Positions 42,990 to 51,379 of a DNA stretch of 64,000 nucleotides are shown piece by piece. Location: contig DLAJ01000028.1 of the NCBI GenBank assembly GCA_002493905.1, positions 51,149-115,148 on the forward strand, written 5' to 3'. Below the pieces are notes generated by a model. That model was not told the DNA's origin and did not search any database. It worked only from the letters and a program-made list of their open reading frames with translations. The position numbers and the translations under genes were made by a program. This stretch comes from Lachnospiraceae bacterium UBA7050. GTDB lineage: Bacteria; Bacillota; Clostridia; Lachnospirales; Lachnospiraceae. The stretch's first letter is position 1. Every line of letters begins with the position of its first letter.

Positions 42990-42993
42990 GCCT

Positions 42994-44157
42994 ATGATCG
43001 TTGGGATAAAGGATGCGGTAAAGCTGGTCAGCATTTCGATTATCTGTGCCTGTGCAGTTCTTGTCTGCACGATGTTCTTAAATTATGGAATAGATCTTAT
43101 GACAATTAAGGAACTGCTGACGACCGAGCAGGAGAGGATCGTCTGGGACGCGCAGAAGGCGACCGCGCGGGTTGTCTGCCTGATTACCGGGGGATGTCTG
43201 CTTATGACCTCGGTTGTTACATTGTTTTTTTACATGAAATATTATATTGATGCGCATAAAAAAGAGCTTGGCATCTTAAAGGCGCTCGGTTACGGAAACG
43301 GAAAGATTGCCGCGAGTTTCTGGATATTTGGCAGCAGTGTTTTTATCGGTGCGGCGGCGGGATACCTTGGTGCGCATTTGCTCATCCCCGAACTGTACCG
43401 GCTCCAAAATAAGGACGCATTTTTGCCGGAGGTTTCGGTTCGGTTTCATCCGGTACTGTTTCTGTGGATGGTGGTTCTGCCGACCGTGTTTTTTTCGGTT
43501 CTATCTGTTTTCTATGCGCGCCTGCGCTTAAAAGTGCCTGCGCTTCGACTCCTGAGAGGGGAAGGGGTGCAAAAAGCATCCGAAAAAGCGCAAAAATATC
43601 GTAAAAGCGGAACCGGACAGCAATCCACTTTTTTACATGAACTGAAACGGGCGACGCTCTGGGGAAAGAAAAGCCTTTTATTTTTTATCATTTTTTCCGC
43701 ATTCTGCTTTTCTGCCATGACGCAGATGTCGTTCAGCATGAAAGAGCTCTCCAGTGATATGATGGGTATCATGATCATGGGGATTGGTCTGATTCTGGCA
43801 GTGACGACACTGTTTTTGGCAGTGACGACGCTCGTGCGCGGAAATGCCAAGACGATTGTAATGATGCGGGCATTCGGCTATTCTAAACGTGAATGCTGTA
43901 ATGCGCTGCTTGGCGTATACCGTCCGGCGGCTTATATCGGCTTCGCGATTGGAACGGCGTATCAGTACGGACTGCTGCGTGTCATGGTGGATATTGTGTT
44001 TCGAGATATGGAGGGCATGCCGGACTATCATTTCCATGTTCCGAGAATGCTTGTATCACTCGTGTGCTTTTTGGTCCTGTATGAGCTGATGGTTTGGGGC
44101 TATTCCGAAAAAATGCGACGCATTTCGATTAAGGAGATCATGATGGAATCGGAGTAG
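42994..44157 (+). CDS. FtsX-family ABC transporter permease
   Basis: Membrane protein of 387 residues with about eight hydrophobic segments in two FtsX-like halves. The first half contains AHKKELGILKALGYGNGKIA and the second NAKTIVMMRAFGYSKRECCN. These E-x-G-x-L/M-x-A-F/L-G-Y motifs are the cytoplasmic coupling helices of FtsX proteins. ATG 42994 has GGTGAG in front and is preferred to ATG 42973, which would overlap the ATPase stop. No large extracellular domain is present. Confidence 0.88.
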   Translation: MIVGIKDAVKLVSISIICACAVLVCTMFLNYGIDLMTIKELLTTEQERIVWDAQKATARVVCLITGGCLLMTSVVTLFFYMKYYIDAHKKELGILKALGYGNGKIAASFWIFGSSVFIGAAAGYLGAHLLIPELYRLQNKDAFLPEVSVRFHPVLFLWMVVLPTVFFSVLSVFYARLRLKVPALRLLRGEGVQKASEKAQKYRKSGTGQQSTFLHELKRATLWGKKSLLFFIIFSAFCFSAMTQMSFSMKELSSDMMGIMIMGIGLILAVTTLFLAVTTLVRGNAKTIVMMRAFGYSKRECCNALLGVYRPAAYIGFAIGTAYQYGLLRVMVDIVFRDMEGMPDYHFHVPRMLVSLVCFLVLYELMVWGYSEKMRRISIKEIMMESE

Positions 44158-44204
44158 GAGAGGAATTTGGGAGAAATTTTGTGCAAACTAAAATGGTATA
44201 TGAC

Positions 44205-44233
44205 TTGTTCTCGCGTTTGGCGCATGATACAAT
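44205..44233 (+). promoter_or_regulatory. promoter of the ATPase/DUF4276 cassette
   Basis: TTGTTC (44205-44210), a 17-base spacer and TACAAT (44228-44233), 38 bases before the start codon. The cassette therefore has its own promoter. Confidence 0.65.
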
Positions 44234-44270
44234 ATGAAGCAGCAGGAACTGTAAGGATAAGGAGAAAGCC

Positions 44271-45404
44271 ATGTTGGAGAATAAATCTCGGTTAAAAGAA
44301 ATAACAATTTCGGGATATAAATCGCTGGGGACAGAAACACAGCCAGTCAGATTAGAACTAAGTGATTTGAATATTATTATAGGGGCAAATGGCGTTGGCA
44401 AGAGCAATTTCATTTCTTTTTTTCAAATGCTGGCTAATATGATGACGGGTGCGCTGCAAATTTATATTGGGAAAAACGGTTCTTCTGAGTCACTTTTGCG
44501 GTTTGGGTCTAAGAAGACAAAAATGCTTTCGGCAAGTTTGGTGTTCGAAAATGAGAAGTTTTCAAATACCTACGATTTTTCTTTGGTAAAGGCGGTGAAT
44601 GATACTCTGATTTTTGCGGAGGAAGCGATTACGGCTGAAAATAAGATAAATGGCAGGAAACAGCGGTTCGAATTGTGTAGCGGGCAAAAAGAAAGCTTTT
44701 TGCTTACGGAGGAAGCATCTCATAGCAGCGAACGGGTTGTTCGAGCCATACTTTCTGGCTGCAAAACGTTTCAATTTCATGACACATCTCCGGAAGCACA
44801 TATCAGGAACGCTGCTAATATAGATAATAACCGTTCTTTGATGAGTGATGGAGGAAATGTAGCGGCATATTTATATATGCTCAAAATGGGGTATGGGCGA
44901 TATTATAACCGCATTGTCGAGCATGTCCGATATGTCATGCCGTCCTTTTATGATTTTTTCCTGGAACCACAGGTTTTGAATCCACAATGGATTAAACTGC
45001 AATGGCTTGAGAAAGGGAATCTTGATTATATATTTGGACCGGAACATTTTTCAGACGGCACATTGCGGTTTATTGCACTTGCAACATTGTTTTTGCAGCC
45101 GCCGGAACTTATGCCGCAGGTTATTTTTGTGGACGAACCGGAACTGGGTCTTCATCCGCAGGCGGTAGATGTATTGGCATCTATAGTACAAAAAGCAGCA
45201 AAAGAGACACAAGTGATTATGGCGACACAGTCTCCAAGATTAGTGGATAGTTTTGATTATCAGAATATGATTGTTGCAGAAAAGGACAGAGAAACGGGCT
45301 GCACAATGTTGAAACGGCTGAAGGAAAATGATGTAAAGATTTGGCTTGAAGATTACAGCCTTTCTCAAATTTGGGAGAAAAATATCATCGGAGGGCAGCC
45401 ATAG
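44271..45404 (+). CDS. SMC/RecF-like AAA ATPase of a putative defence pair
   Basis: ATPase of 377 residues from the AAA_15/AAA_21 (COG4637-like) group. Walker A GANGVGKSN (38-46), an ABC-like signature HFSDGTLRFIALATLFL (from 259), Walker B QVIFVDEPELGLHP (283-296) and ATQSPRLVDSFD (318-329). The middle (about 55-255) is family-specific. It is separated by one base from a DUF4276 gene. ATPases of this type occur with TOPRIM-like effectors in OLD-, Gabija- and PARIS-like phage defence. The DNA is AT-richer than in the flanking metabolic genes, a sign of transfer. Confidence 0.9.
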   Translation: MLENKSRLKEITISGYKSLGTETQPVRLELSDLNIIIGANGVGKSNFISFFQMLANMMTGALQIYIGKNGSSESLLRFGSKKTKMLSASLVFENEKFSNTYDFSLVKAVNDTLIFAEEAITAENKINGRKQRFELCSGQKESFLLTEEASHSSERVVRAILSGCKTFQFHDTSPEAHIRNAANIDNNRSLMSDGGNVAAYLYMLKMGYGRYYNRIVEHVRYVMPSFYDFFLEPQVLNPQWIKLQWLEKGNLDYIFGPEHFSDGTLRFIALATLFLQPPELMPQVIFVDEPELGLHPQAVDVLASIVQKAAKETQVIMATQSPRLVDSFDYQNMIVAEKDRETGCTMLKRLKENDVKIWLEDYSLSQIWEKNIIGGQP

Positions 45405-45405
45405 T

Positions 45406-46080
45406 ATGAATAGAATTTATGTCGTTACCGAGGGGCAGTCCGAAACAAATTTTGTGAATAAAGTTATGGTGCCGTATTTTGCAGACCGATGTATATTGAT
45501 TCCGAATACAGTTGTGACAAAGACAGATAGCAGACGGGGAAAAATATATAAGGGCGGGGTTGCAAATTATGCACAGATAAGAAATACGTTGTTGAGGACT
45601 TTGGCTGATGCCTCAAAAAGAGAAGGTTCTTATGTGACTACAATGCTTGACTTTTTTCGATTGCCGGCGGATGTTCCCGGAGTTTTGGATGCTCAGAAGG
45701 TACAGGATCCGTATGGAAAAGTAGAGTTTGTCGAGAGGGAAATACAGAAAGCAGAGAAATATAATCAAAGATTCTTTTTTCCATATATTGAATTGCATGA
45801 ATTTGAAGCAATGCTTTTTTCTGACATAACAAAATTGAAAGAGGCATATTTCGAATATGATGTCACCCCTTTGAAAGAATGTGCAGCAATACAAAATAAT
45901 CCGGAATTGATCAATGGCGGGGCAGAAACTGCACCATCCAAGCGAATCATGAACTGTATAGACTGTTTTGATAAAGCGAATGTGGGAGTAGATGTGCTTG
46001 GTAGAATCGGACTTGAGAATATTGCGGGAAAATGCCGCCATTTTGCAGAGTGGATAGAGCGCATAGAGGAGAGGATTTAA
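45406..46080 (+). CDS. DUF4276 protein, putative TOPRIM-like effector
   Basis: Protein of 224 residues that begins MNRIYVVTEGQSETNFVNK; the E-G-x-x-E pattern (Glu9, Glu13) at the end of the first strand is like TOPRIM motif 1. Later landmarks are TTMLDFFRLP (Asp82) and the DUF4276 hallmark YIELHEFEAMLF (Glu129, Glu132, Glu134). Acidic residues at these places could bind metal for nuclease action; this is inferred from fold-level analogy, not shown. Start: GGAGGG before ATG 45406. TAG, one base, then ATG: tight coupling with the ATPase gene. Confidence 0.85.
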   Translation: MNRIYVVTEGQSETNFVNKVMVPYFADRCILIPNTVVTKTDSRRGKIYKGGVANYAQIRNTLLRTLADASKREGSYVTTMLDFFRLPADVPGVLDAQKVQDPYGKVEFVEREIQKAEKYNQRFFFPYIELHEFEAMLFSDITKLKEAYFEYDVTPLKECAAIQNNPELINGGAETAPSKRIMNCIDCFDKANVGVDVLGRIGLENIAGKCRHFAEWIERIEERI

Positions 46081-46181
46081 TGGCCTAAAGACGATGCATA
46101 TAGTATAATCTATGTATAATGGTGATGAGCGTAAATTGCAAAGATGCTGCACAATGAAACGTTGATGGCGGGGTATTTGAT

Positions 46182-46955
46182 ATGCTATTAGAAAAGATAT
46201 ATAAGGAAGAAGATTACTTCCCAAGAGAAATCACATTTGGGGAGGAGCGGGAATATGGCGTTCTGTTTTATAACGATGACAATAAAGATTCTTATGATTC
46301 CAATCACGCAGTAATCTTTAAGGACAAGGTCAATGACTTGGATAATGTACTTGACGATATTGTCAAGTTTTATACGAAAAAAGGAATCAAACCAGTTATC
46401 TATCAATCCATTTCCGATGAAGGATATTTTGAAGATATCAAAGATATCCTTTCGTGCCATGGATTTGAAAGCTGGTCGGAATCGCAGAGGTATATGGTTT
46501 TGGCTGAACGAAACACAATCACGCCGAATCCCGAGATTATTGTTCGGAAAATCACAGAATGGCAGGAGGCATATCGGACGGAAATTTTTGAAAAAGCGGG
46601 AGAACCATGGGAAACCGCTGTGGCGAAAAGATCGTTAGACAACCATAATACACTGTTTTTTGCCGCATATGTGTATGGAAGACCAGCCGGCATGACCTAT
46701 GCACATGTTCATGATGATGTATGCAGGGTTGACTATCTGCTTGTTTCCAAAGAACACAGAAACATTGGTGTAGGAAGAGCTTTAATCAATGCATTTGTGG
46801 AATATTGCAGGGTGAACCGGATAGAAAATTGTTTTTTATGGCCTGATGGAGAAACAGCAGAACGAATCTACTACGAGGGCGGATTCCGGTATATAGAAAC
46901 AAAGCGGGCAGGGCGTGCATCTTATGTGAAATGTGAAGGGAAAGGTCAGCAATAG
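46182..46955 (+). CDS. GNAT-family acetyltransferase
   Basis: Protein of 257 residues. The C-terminal half is a GNAT domain: GRPAGMTYAHVHDDVCRVDY, VSKEHRNIGVGRALINAFVE (acetyl-CoA loop R-N-I-G-V-G) and ERIYYEGGFRYIETKRAGRA. The N-terminal 110 residues form another, divergent domain. A possible promoter (two TATAAT-like hexamers near 46102-46120) lies in the 101-base gap after the DUF4276 gene. The next acetyltransferase gene starts 13 bases after its stop. Substrate unknown. Confidence 0.82.
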   Translation: MLLEKIYKEEDYFPREITFGEEREYGVLFYNDDNKDSYDSNHAVIFKDKVNDLDNVLDDIVKFYTKKGIKPVIYQSISDEGYFEDIKDILSCHGFESWSESQRYMVLAERNTITPNPEIIVRKITEWQEAYRTEIFEKAGEPWETAVAKRSLDNHNTLFFAAYVYGRPAGMTYAHVHDDVCRVDYLLVSKEHRNIGVGRALINAFVEYCRVNRIENCFLWPDGETAERIYYEGGFRYIETKRAGRASYVKCEGKGQQ

Positions 46956-46968
46956 AAGGAGAGAGGAA

Positions 46969-47709
46969 ATGATTTCGGCCTTAAAAGAGCAACTGGCAGT
47001 TGATATAAATTGTGCAAAAGAAGATTTTGACAAAAAAGAGAATTGTGTCAAAATATTATGTCACCATCACCTGAAAAGGCGTAACATAAGCAAGGATTTA
47101 CTGCTTTTTATGGCGTGTTTCGGAAAAGCTGCCGTGGCTGCTGTTGATAAAGAATTGGAAGCTTTCATGACGAAGTACATCGAAAATATGGATGGTTTCA
47201 GGTGCTTTGATATGCCTCTTAATATCCTGGAGAATGAACTCAGGAAATACGGCGGAATCATAAGGGAAATTGAAGAATTTTACCTCTTAAATGAAAACCG
47301 GATTTGTCAGGTAACACCGTCTTTTGATATCGAGATTTTAGAGGGCGCTGCCATAAAAAAGCTGTATAGTGATCACAGATTTCACATGGCAATGGGATAT
47401 TCACAAGACAGCGACCGCAGGGATATGCTCGCTGTAGCGGCATATGAGAACGGTGAAATACTAGGGGTGGCTGCCGCAAGTAACGATACAGATCATATCT
47501 GGCAAATCGGTGTTGATGTGGTACCGGAAAAACAAAAACAGCATATTGCGACGGATATTGTCAAAATTATTTCATATGAAGTACTGAAAAGAAATAAAAT
47601 ACCCTACTATGGAACCGCATGGTCTAATATTGCATCGAAGCGGGTTGCCATAAATGCCGGATATAGGCCTGTATGGGTAGAAATGAAAGCAATGAAAAAC
47701 TCAATATAG
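46969..47709 (+). CDS. GNAT-family acetyltransferase with novel N-terminal half
   Basis: Protein of 246 residues. The N-terminal half (about 1-110) is a hydrophilic helical region with many Cys and Lys that I do not recognise. The C-terminal half has a GNAT-like pattern: NGEILGVAAASNDTDHIWQI, VPEKQKQHIATDIVKIISYE and SNIASKRVAINAGYRPVWVE. The acetyl-CoA loop is less canonical than in the gene before. GGAGAGAGG precedes ATG 46969. It forms an operon with the previous GNAT gene. Confidence 0.75.
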   Translation: MISALKEQLAVDINCAKEDFDKKENCVKILCHHHLKRRNISKDLLLFMACFGKAAVAAVDKELEAFMTKYIENMDGFRCFDMPLNILENELRKYGGIIREIEEFYLLNENRICQVTPSFDIEILEGAAIKKLYSDHRFHMAMGYSQDSDRRDMLAVAAYENGEILGVAAASNDTDHIWQIGVDVVPEKQKQHIATDIVKIISYEVLKRNKIPYYGTAWSNIASKRVAINAGYRPVWVEMKAMKNSI

Positions 47710-47753
47710 AGAGGAACTGGAAAATCATGGTCTGAGAAAGGATTTTTGCTTTC

Positions 47754-48542
47754 TTATGTAAGTCTTGTAAGATTTTTGGAAATCGCAACTTCTTCATACA
47801 GTGCCGCATAGGCGGAGGGGGACAGCGTGTCAATGTAATTTTGCATGAAATTGCGCTTAAATCCGTTTTTCTTAAGAAGATCAACTGCTTTATTGTAGGC
47901 GGTGGCGGCTTCGACTTCTGTCCGGTACAGACCGATCACATAATTGCTGCGGATATGAATGACGGCTTTGTACATGGTATGTCCTGATTTCTGTACAGAC
48001 CGTACGCCGTAATAGCGGTTAATGATCTCGATGTTTTCATAACGAAAATCATAAGGATCGCCGTTAATGAAGCGGTAGTCCCGCCCGGCGACGGCGTAGG
48101 GCTTGATGCCATAGCGGCTGTTTAAGCTTACCTGCATGCCGTAATCGGCGACAAAATAATGACCGCCGCGTTTCATGATCTTGTGGGAAGCATAGTAGAA
48201 CAGGTCGTCCGTATCGAATTTGAATACCGTCTCACGTGACAGGAAATACAAAAAATAACGCGGATATGCATAAATCGGGTTGCTAAAATAATAATGGCTG
48301 TCACGGAAGTTCATGAGCGCGACATATTTATCAAACGATAGGAAACGTGGCTTGTAGTCTGCGTGAAAATGAATAGAAGGGGTATTTAAGAGCGTCCGCG
48401 CTTCGTGGTAGGCATTGCCTGCAGCCTGTTCGGACGTGAAACTTCCAAGAGATATATGCTTTTGCATGTGTGTGACGGAAGCGCGGTAATAGACGCTGCC
48501 GTCCTTTTTTTTTGCCTGAAAAACGCCTTTTGTAAATGACAT
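47754..48542 (-). CDS. protein with AP2-like repeats around a degenerate HNH-like core
   Basis: Protein of 262 residues. An AP2-like DNA-binding unit is seen at each end: residues 6-48 (GVFQAKKKDGSVYYRASV, then GSFTSEQAAGNAYHEA) and about 196-240 (YYGVRSVQKSGHTMYKAVIH, then GLYRTEVEAATAYNKAV). Just before the second unit, RFINGDPYDFRYENIEIIN resembles the end of an HNH_3 homing-nuclease domain (usual NHIDGDxxNNRxENLxxI), but the catalytic His is replaced. It may be a domesticated homing endonuclease acting as DNA-binding protein. Start: GGAG six bases before ATG 48542. Confidence 0.75.
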   Translation of the reverse strand: MSFTKGVFQAKKKDGSVYYRASVTHMQKHISLGSFTSEQAAGNAYHEARTLLNTPSIHFHADYKPRFLSFDKYVALMNFRDSHYYFSNPIYAYPRYFLYFLSRETVFKFDTDDLFYYASHKIMKRGGHYFVADYGMQVSLNSRYGIKPYAVAGRDYRFINGDPYDFRYENIEIINRYYGVRSVQKSGHTMYKAVIHIRSNYVIGLYRTEVEAATAYNKAVDLLKKNGFKRNFMQNYIDTLSPSAYAALYEEVAISKNLTRLT

Positions 48543-48576
48543 GATCGGCTCCTTTTTAGAAAAATTCCTTTTTTTG

Positions 48577-48605
48577 AGTATATCATTTGGACAGGCAGAA
48601 TACAA
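48577..48605 (-). promoter_or_regulatory. promoter for the AP2-like gene
   Basis: On the minus strand TTGTAT (48605-48600), a 17-base spacer and TATACT (48582-48577). It ends just before the start codon of the divergent SleB-type gene, so the two 5' ends overlap closely. Confidence 0.75.
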
Positions 48606-48612
48606 TTTAAGT

Positions 48613-49656
48613 ATGAATAAAAGATGGACAGATCAAAAATATGCAATTTATTTTCTGCTGAGTGTGATGGTGCTCGGCGTGTGCGGAAGCGTATCTTATG
48701 GTCTTACATGTTGTCAGACGAGGATGCCCCGGGATAAGGAGGCGGGGCTTGTCAAGGCTGTAGGAGAGGTGGACGAGCGTTATGTTCCCTATAGGGCGTC
48801 GGAGCAGCGCACGATTGAGATTGAGCTGCTTGCCTATGAAGACGGCGGGCAGAAGGAAGCAGAAGGAGAAATAGAACGCTACGGTACTTTAACGGACGGC
48901 GGAAGTGCGGAAGATGAGAGACAAGCTGGAGGGGGAGCACAGACAGAAGTTGAGACGTCTGTGTCTGAAAACGCGGAACTGTATGCTGAGGAAACTGCAG
49001 ATGCGGCGGTGCCGGGTGGAAACGGGACTGTACAGGATGTGGCGGCGGCGGAAGCACCCGGCTCGCAGAGTATTGCGGATACGGGACCGGCAGCGTCTGA
49101 GCCGCAGGATATTGCGGACGCAGGAGCGGAAGCACCCGGTTCGCAGGATATTGCGGACGCGGGAGCGGAAGCGTCTGAGCCGCAGGATATTACGGACGCA
49201 GGAGCGGCGGTGCCCGAATCACAGGATAATGCGGATGCTGGCGTACAGACGATCGGACAGGCTGTCGCCGTTTCGGCGGAGGATTACGAAGCACTTCTGC
49301 GCATTGTGCAGGCAGAAGCGGGAAATGAGGATACGAAGGGAAAGATTCTTGTAGCAAATGTGGTATTAAATCGTGTGGCGGACGCAAGGTTTCCGAACAC
49401 CGTATACGAGGTCGTTTTTCAGCGGGCAGACGGCAGGGCGCAGTTTTCACCTGTTGCGAGCGGGAGCTATTATAAGGTTGTTGTTTCCGATGATACCAGA
49501 GAAGCTGTTGACCGGGCATTGGCGGGAGAGGATTACTCCGAAGGCGCGCTATTTTTTGCGGCACGGCGGTATGCCGGAAGCAGTCAGATGCGCTGGTTTG
49601 ACGAGTGCCTGACGAAACTGTTCAGTTATGGCGGTCATGAATTTTTTACGTCCTAG
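48613..49656 (+). CDS. SleB-type cell-wall hydrolase with repeat linker
   Basis: Secreted or membrane-anchored protein of 347 residues. One N-terminal hydrophobic segment (about 11-31), a long Glu/Ala/Asp-rich linker (about 45-215) with a 13-residue tandem repeat, then a Hydrolase_2 (SleB) domain: YEALLRIVQAEAGNEDTKGK (catalytic Glu in QAEAGNE), VVLNRVADARFPNTVYEVVF and QFSPVASGSYY. Such enzymes cleave peptidoglycan or spore cortex. The start lacks a good Shine-Dalgarno; ATG 48613 is chosen because the signal anchor starts there. Spore or vegetative role cannot be told. Confidence 0.85.
   Translation: MNKRWTDQKYAIYFLLSVMVLGVCGSVSYGLTCCQTRMPRDKEAGLVKAVGEVDERYVPYRASEQRTIEIELLAYEDGGQKEAEGEIERYGTLTDGGSAEDERQAGGGAQTEVETSVSENAELYAEETADAAVPGGNGTVQDVAAAEAPGSQSIADTGPAASEPQDIADAGAEAPGSQDIADAGAEASEPQDITDAGAAVPESQDNADAGVQTIGQAVAVSAEDYEALLRIVQAEAGNEDTKGKILVANVVLNRVADARFPNTVYEVVFQRADGRAQFSPVASGSYYKVVVSDDTREAVDRALAGEDYSEGALFFAARRYAGSSQMRWFDECLTKLFSYGGHEFFTS
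49066..49242 (+). repeat. 39-bp tandem repeat in the SleB-type gene linker
   Basis: Four units (49066-49104, 49105-49143, 49144-49182, 49183-49221) and part of a fifth to 49242. Encoded unit approximates QDIADAGAEAPGS. Same 13-residue period as the rnfE tail repeat, with different sequence. Confidence 0.85.
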
Positions 49657-49725
49657 TGAACAGAGCGCCCAGCAGGAAGCGGATGCAGTTTTTTAGAAAA
49701 TGGAGATTGTTTTATCAATAGAACA

Positions 49726-49754
49726 TTGTATCGGCCGCTCTTTTGTGCTACACT
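49726..49754 (+). promoter_or_regulatory. promoter for thrC
   Basis: TTGTAT (49726-49731), a 17-base spacer and TACACT (49749-49754) with TGC before the -10 (extended). Confidence 0.7.
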
Positions 49755-49813
49755 ATGCAAGGATTGCAGACAAACCATGCAGTAAGCACGAATCGTAGAA
49801 TAGGAGAGACGAG

Positions 49814-51304
49814 ATGGGCGTTTTATACAAAAGCACGAGAAGCAAATCAGAGCCGGTGACGGCGTCTGCAGCGATACTGAAGGGACTTGCCGCGGACGGC
49901 GGATTGTTCGTTCCTGATCAGATTCCGAAGCTGGCGCTTTCCGTGGAACAGCTTTCCGGCATGAGCTATCAGGAGACGGCCTATGAGGTTATGAAGCTGT
50001 TTTTGACGGATTTTACGGAAGAAGAGTTAAAAAATTGCATTGCGGCCGCTTATGATTCCAAGTTCGATACGGAACAGATTGCGCCGCTGAGGGAAGCGGA
50101 CGGCGCCTATTATCTGGAACTGTTTCACGGAAAGACAATTGCGTTTAAGGATATGGCGCTTTCGATTCTGCCGCATCTGATGCTGACCGCAGCAAAGAAA
50201 AATCAGGTAAACAATGAGATCGTCATTCTGACGGCAACATCGGGCGATACAGGGAAAGCGGCGCTTGCAGGGTTCGCAGACGTTAAGGGAACGCGGATCA
50301 TTGTTTTTTATCCGAAGAACGGCGTCAGCCCCGTACAGGAAAAACAGATGGTGACGCAGAAGGGCGATAACACATATGTGATCGGTATTCACGGTAATTT
50401 TGATGATGCGCAGACCGGCGTGAAAAAACTGTTTGCAGATAAAGAGCTTTCAGCGCTGATGGAGGAGAAGGGGTTTCAGTTTTCGTCTGCAAATTCGATC
50501 AACATCGGCAGGCTTGTGCCTCAGATTGTCTATTATGTATATGCGTATGCAAAGCTGTATGCACAGGGAAAAATCAAAGAGGGTGAGCGCATCAATGTGG
50601 TGGTTCCTACGGGGAATTTCGGAAATATTTTAGCTGCATTTTATGCGAAAAATATGGGGCTGCCGATCGCAAAGCTGATCTGTGCTTCCAATGAGAACAA
50701 GGTGCTTTACGACTTTTTCCGGTCCGGAGAGTATAATAGAAACCGCGAATTTGTTTTGACGAGTTCCCCGTCCATGGATATTTTGATTTCCAGCAATTTA
50801 GAGAGACTGATTTACCGCATTGCGGGAGAGGATGCCGGACAAAACGCGGAGCTGATGAAACAGCTGTCCGGGGAGGGGCGCTACAGCCTGACGCCTCAGA
50901 TGGAGGAGCAGCTTTCGGATTTCTACGGCAATTATGCTTCCGAGGAGGAGACGGCGCAGATGATCTCGTCGCTCTACCGCAAAACGGGATACATCATTGA
51001 TACGCACACGGCGGTTGCCGCAAAGGTATATGAAAAATATAAGGCGGAGACAAACGACGGGACAAAGACCGTGATCGCGTCCACGGCAAGTCCGTTTAAG
51101 TTTACGAGAGCCGTCATGCAGGCAATTGATGAAAAATATGCGAAGGAAGACGATTTTGCGCTGGCGGATGCCTTATCGGAGCTCGGCGGCGTAAAGATTC
51201 CAGAGGCGATTGAGAAAATCCGCACTGCGCCTGTCAGACATACAAAAGTCTGCGAAAAAGATGAAATGAGATCGGTCGTAAAAGGGATACTTGGATTGGA
51301 ATAA
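49814..51304 (+). CDS. thrC: threonine synthase
   Basis: PLP enzyme converting O-phosphohomoserine to threonine; 496 residues, the long form. The PLP lysine is Lys112 in HGKTIAFKDMALS. The phosphate-binding loops read ATSGDTGKAALAGF and VVPTGNFGNILAA. No other threonine-pathway gene lies beside it, and it appears monocistronic with its own promoter and a shared bidirectional terminator. Confidence 0.96.
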   Translation: MGVLYKSTRSKSEPVTASAAILKGLAADGGLFVPDQIPKLALSVEQLSGMSYQETAYEVMKLFLTDFTEEELKNCIAAAYDSKFDTEQIAPLREADGAYYLELFHGKTIAFKDMALSILPHLMLTAAKKNQVNNEIVILTATSGDTGKAALAGFADVKGTRIIVFYPKNGVSPVQEKQMVTQKGDNTYVIGIHGNFDDAQTGVKKLFADKELSALMEEKGFQFSSANSINIGRLVPQIVYYVYAYAKLYAQGKIKEGERINVVVPTGNFGNILAAFYAKNMGLPIAKLICASNENKVLYDFFRSGEYNRNREFVLTSSPSMDILISSNLERLIYRIAGEDAGQNAELMKQLSGEGRYSLTPQMEEQLSDFYGNYASEEETAQMISSLYRKTGYIIDTHTAVAAKVYEKYKAETNDGTKTVIASTASPFKFTRAVMQAIDEKYAKEDDFALADALSELGGVKIPEAIEKIRTAPVRHTKVCEKDEMRSVVKGILGLE

Positions 51305-51315
51305 AAAAGAATGTG

Positions 51316-51366
51316 AAAAGGGGCATGAGCACCACAAAATGAGGTGGTCATGCCTCTTTTGTTTTT
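51316..51366. terminator. bidirectional terminator between thrC and citrate synthase
   Basis: AAAAGGGGCATGAGCACC (51316-51333) pairs with GGTGGTCATGCCTCTTTT (51343-51360) with one wobble and one mismatch, followed by GTTTTTT. A residues on the left allow use on the minus strand too. Confidence 0.8.
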
Positions 51367-51379
51367 TCCAATCAACGCG

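Noticed and set aside
46081..46181. Two GNAT genes as third and fourth parts of the DUF4276 cassette
   Set aside because: A 101-base gap with TATAAT-like hexamers separates them. No functional link is known, so I keep them apart, although co-transfer is possible.
48541..48612. Earlier start of the SleB-type gene at 48541
   Set aside because: It would overlap the AP2-like gene start, has no ribosome site and would put 24 hydrophobic/charged residues in front of a normal signal anchor.
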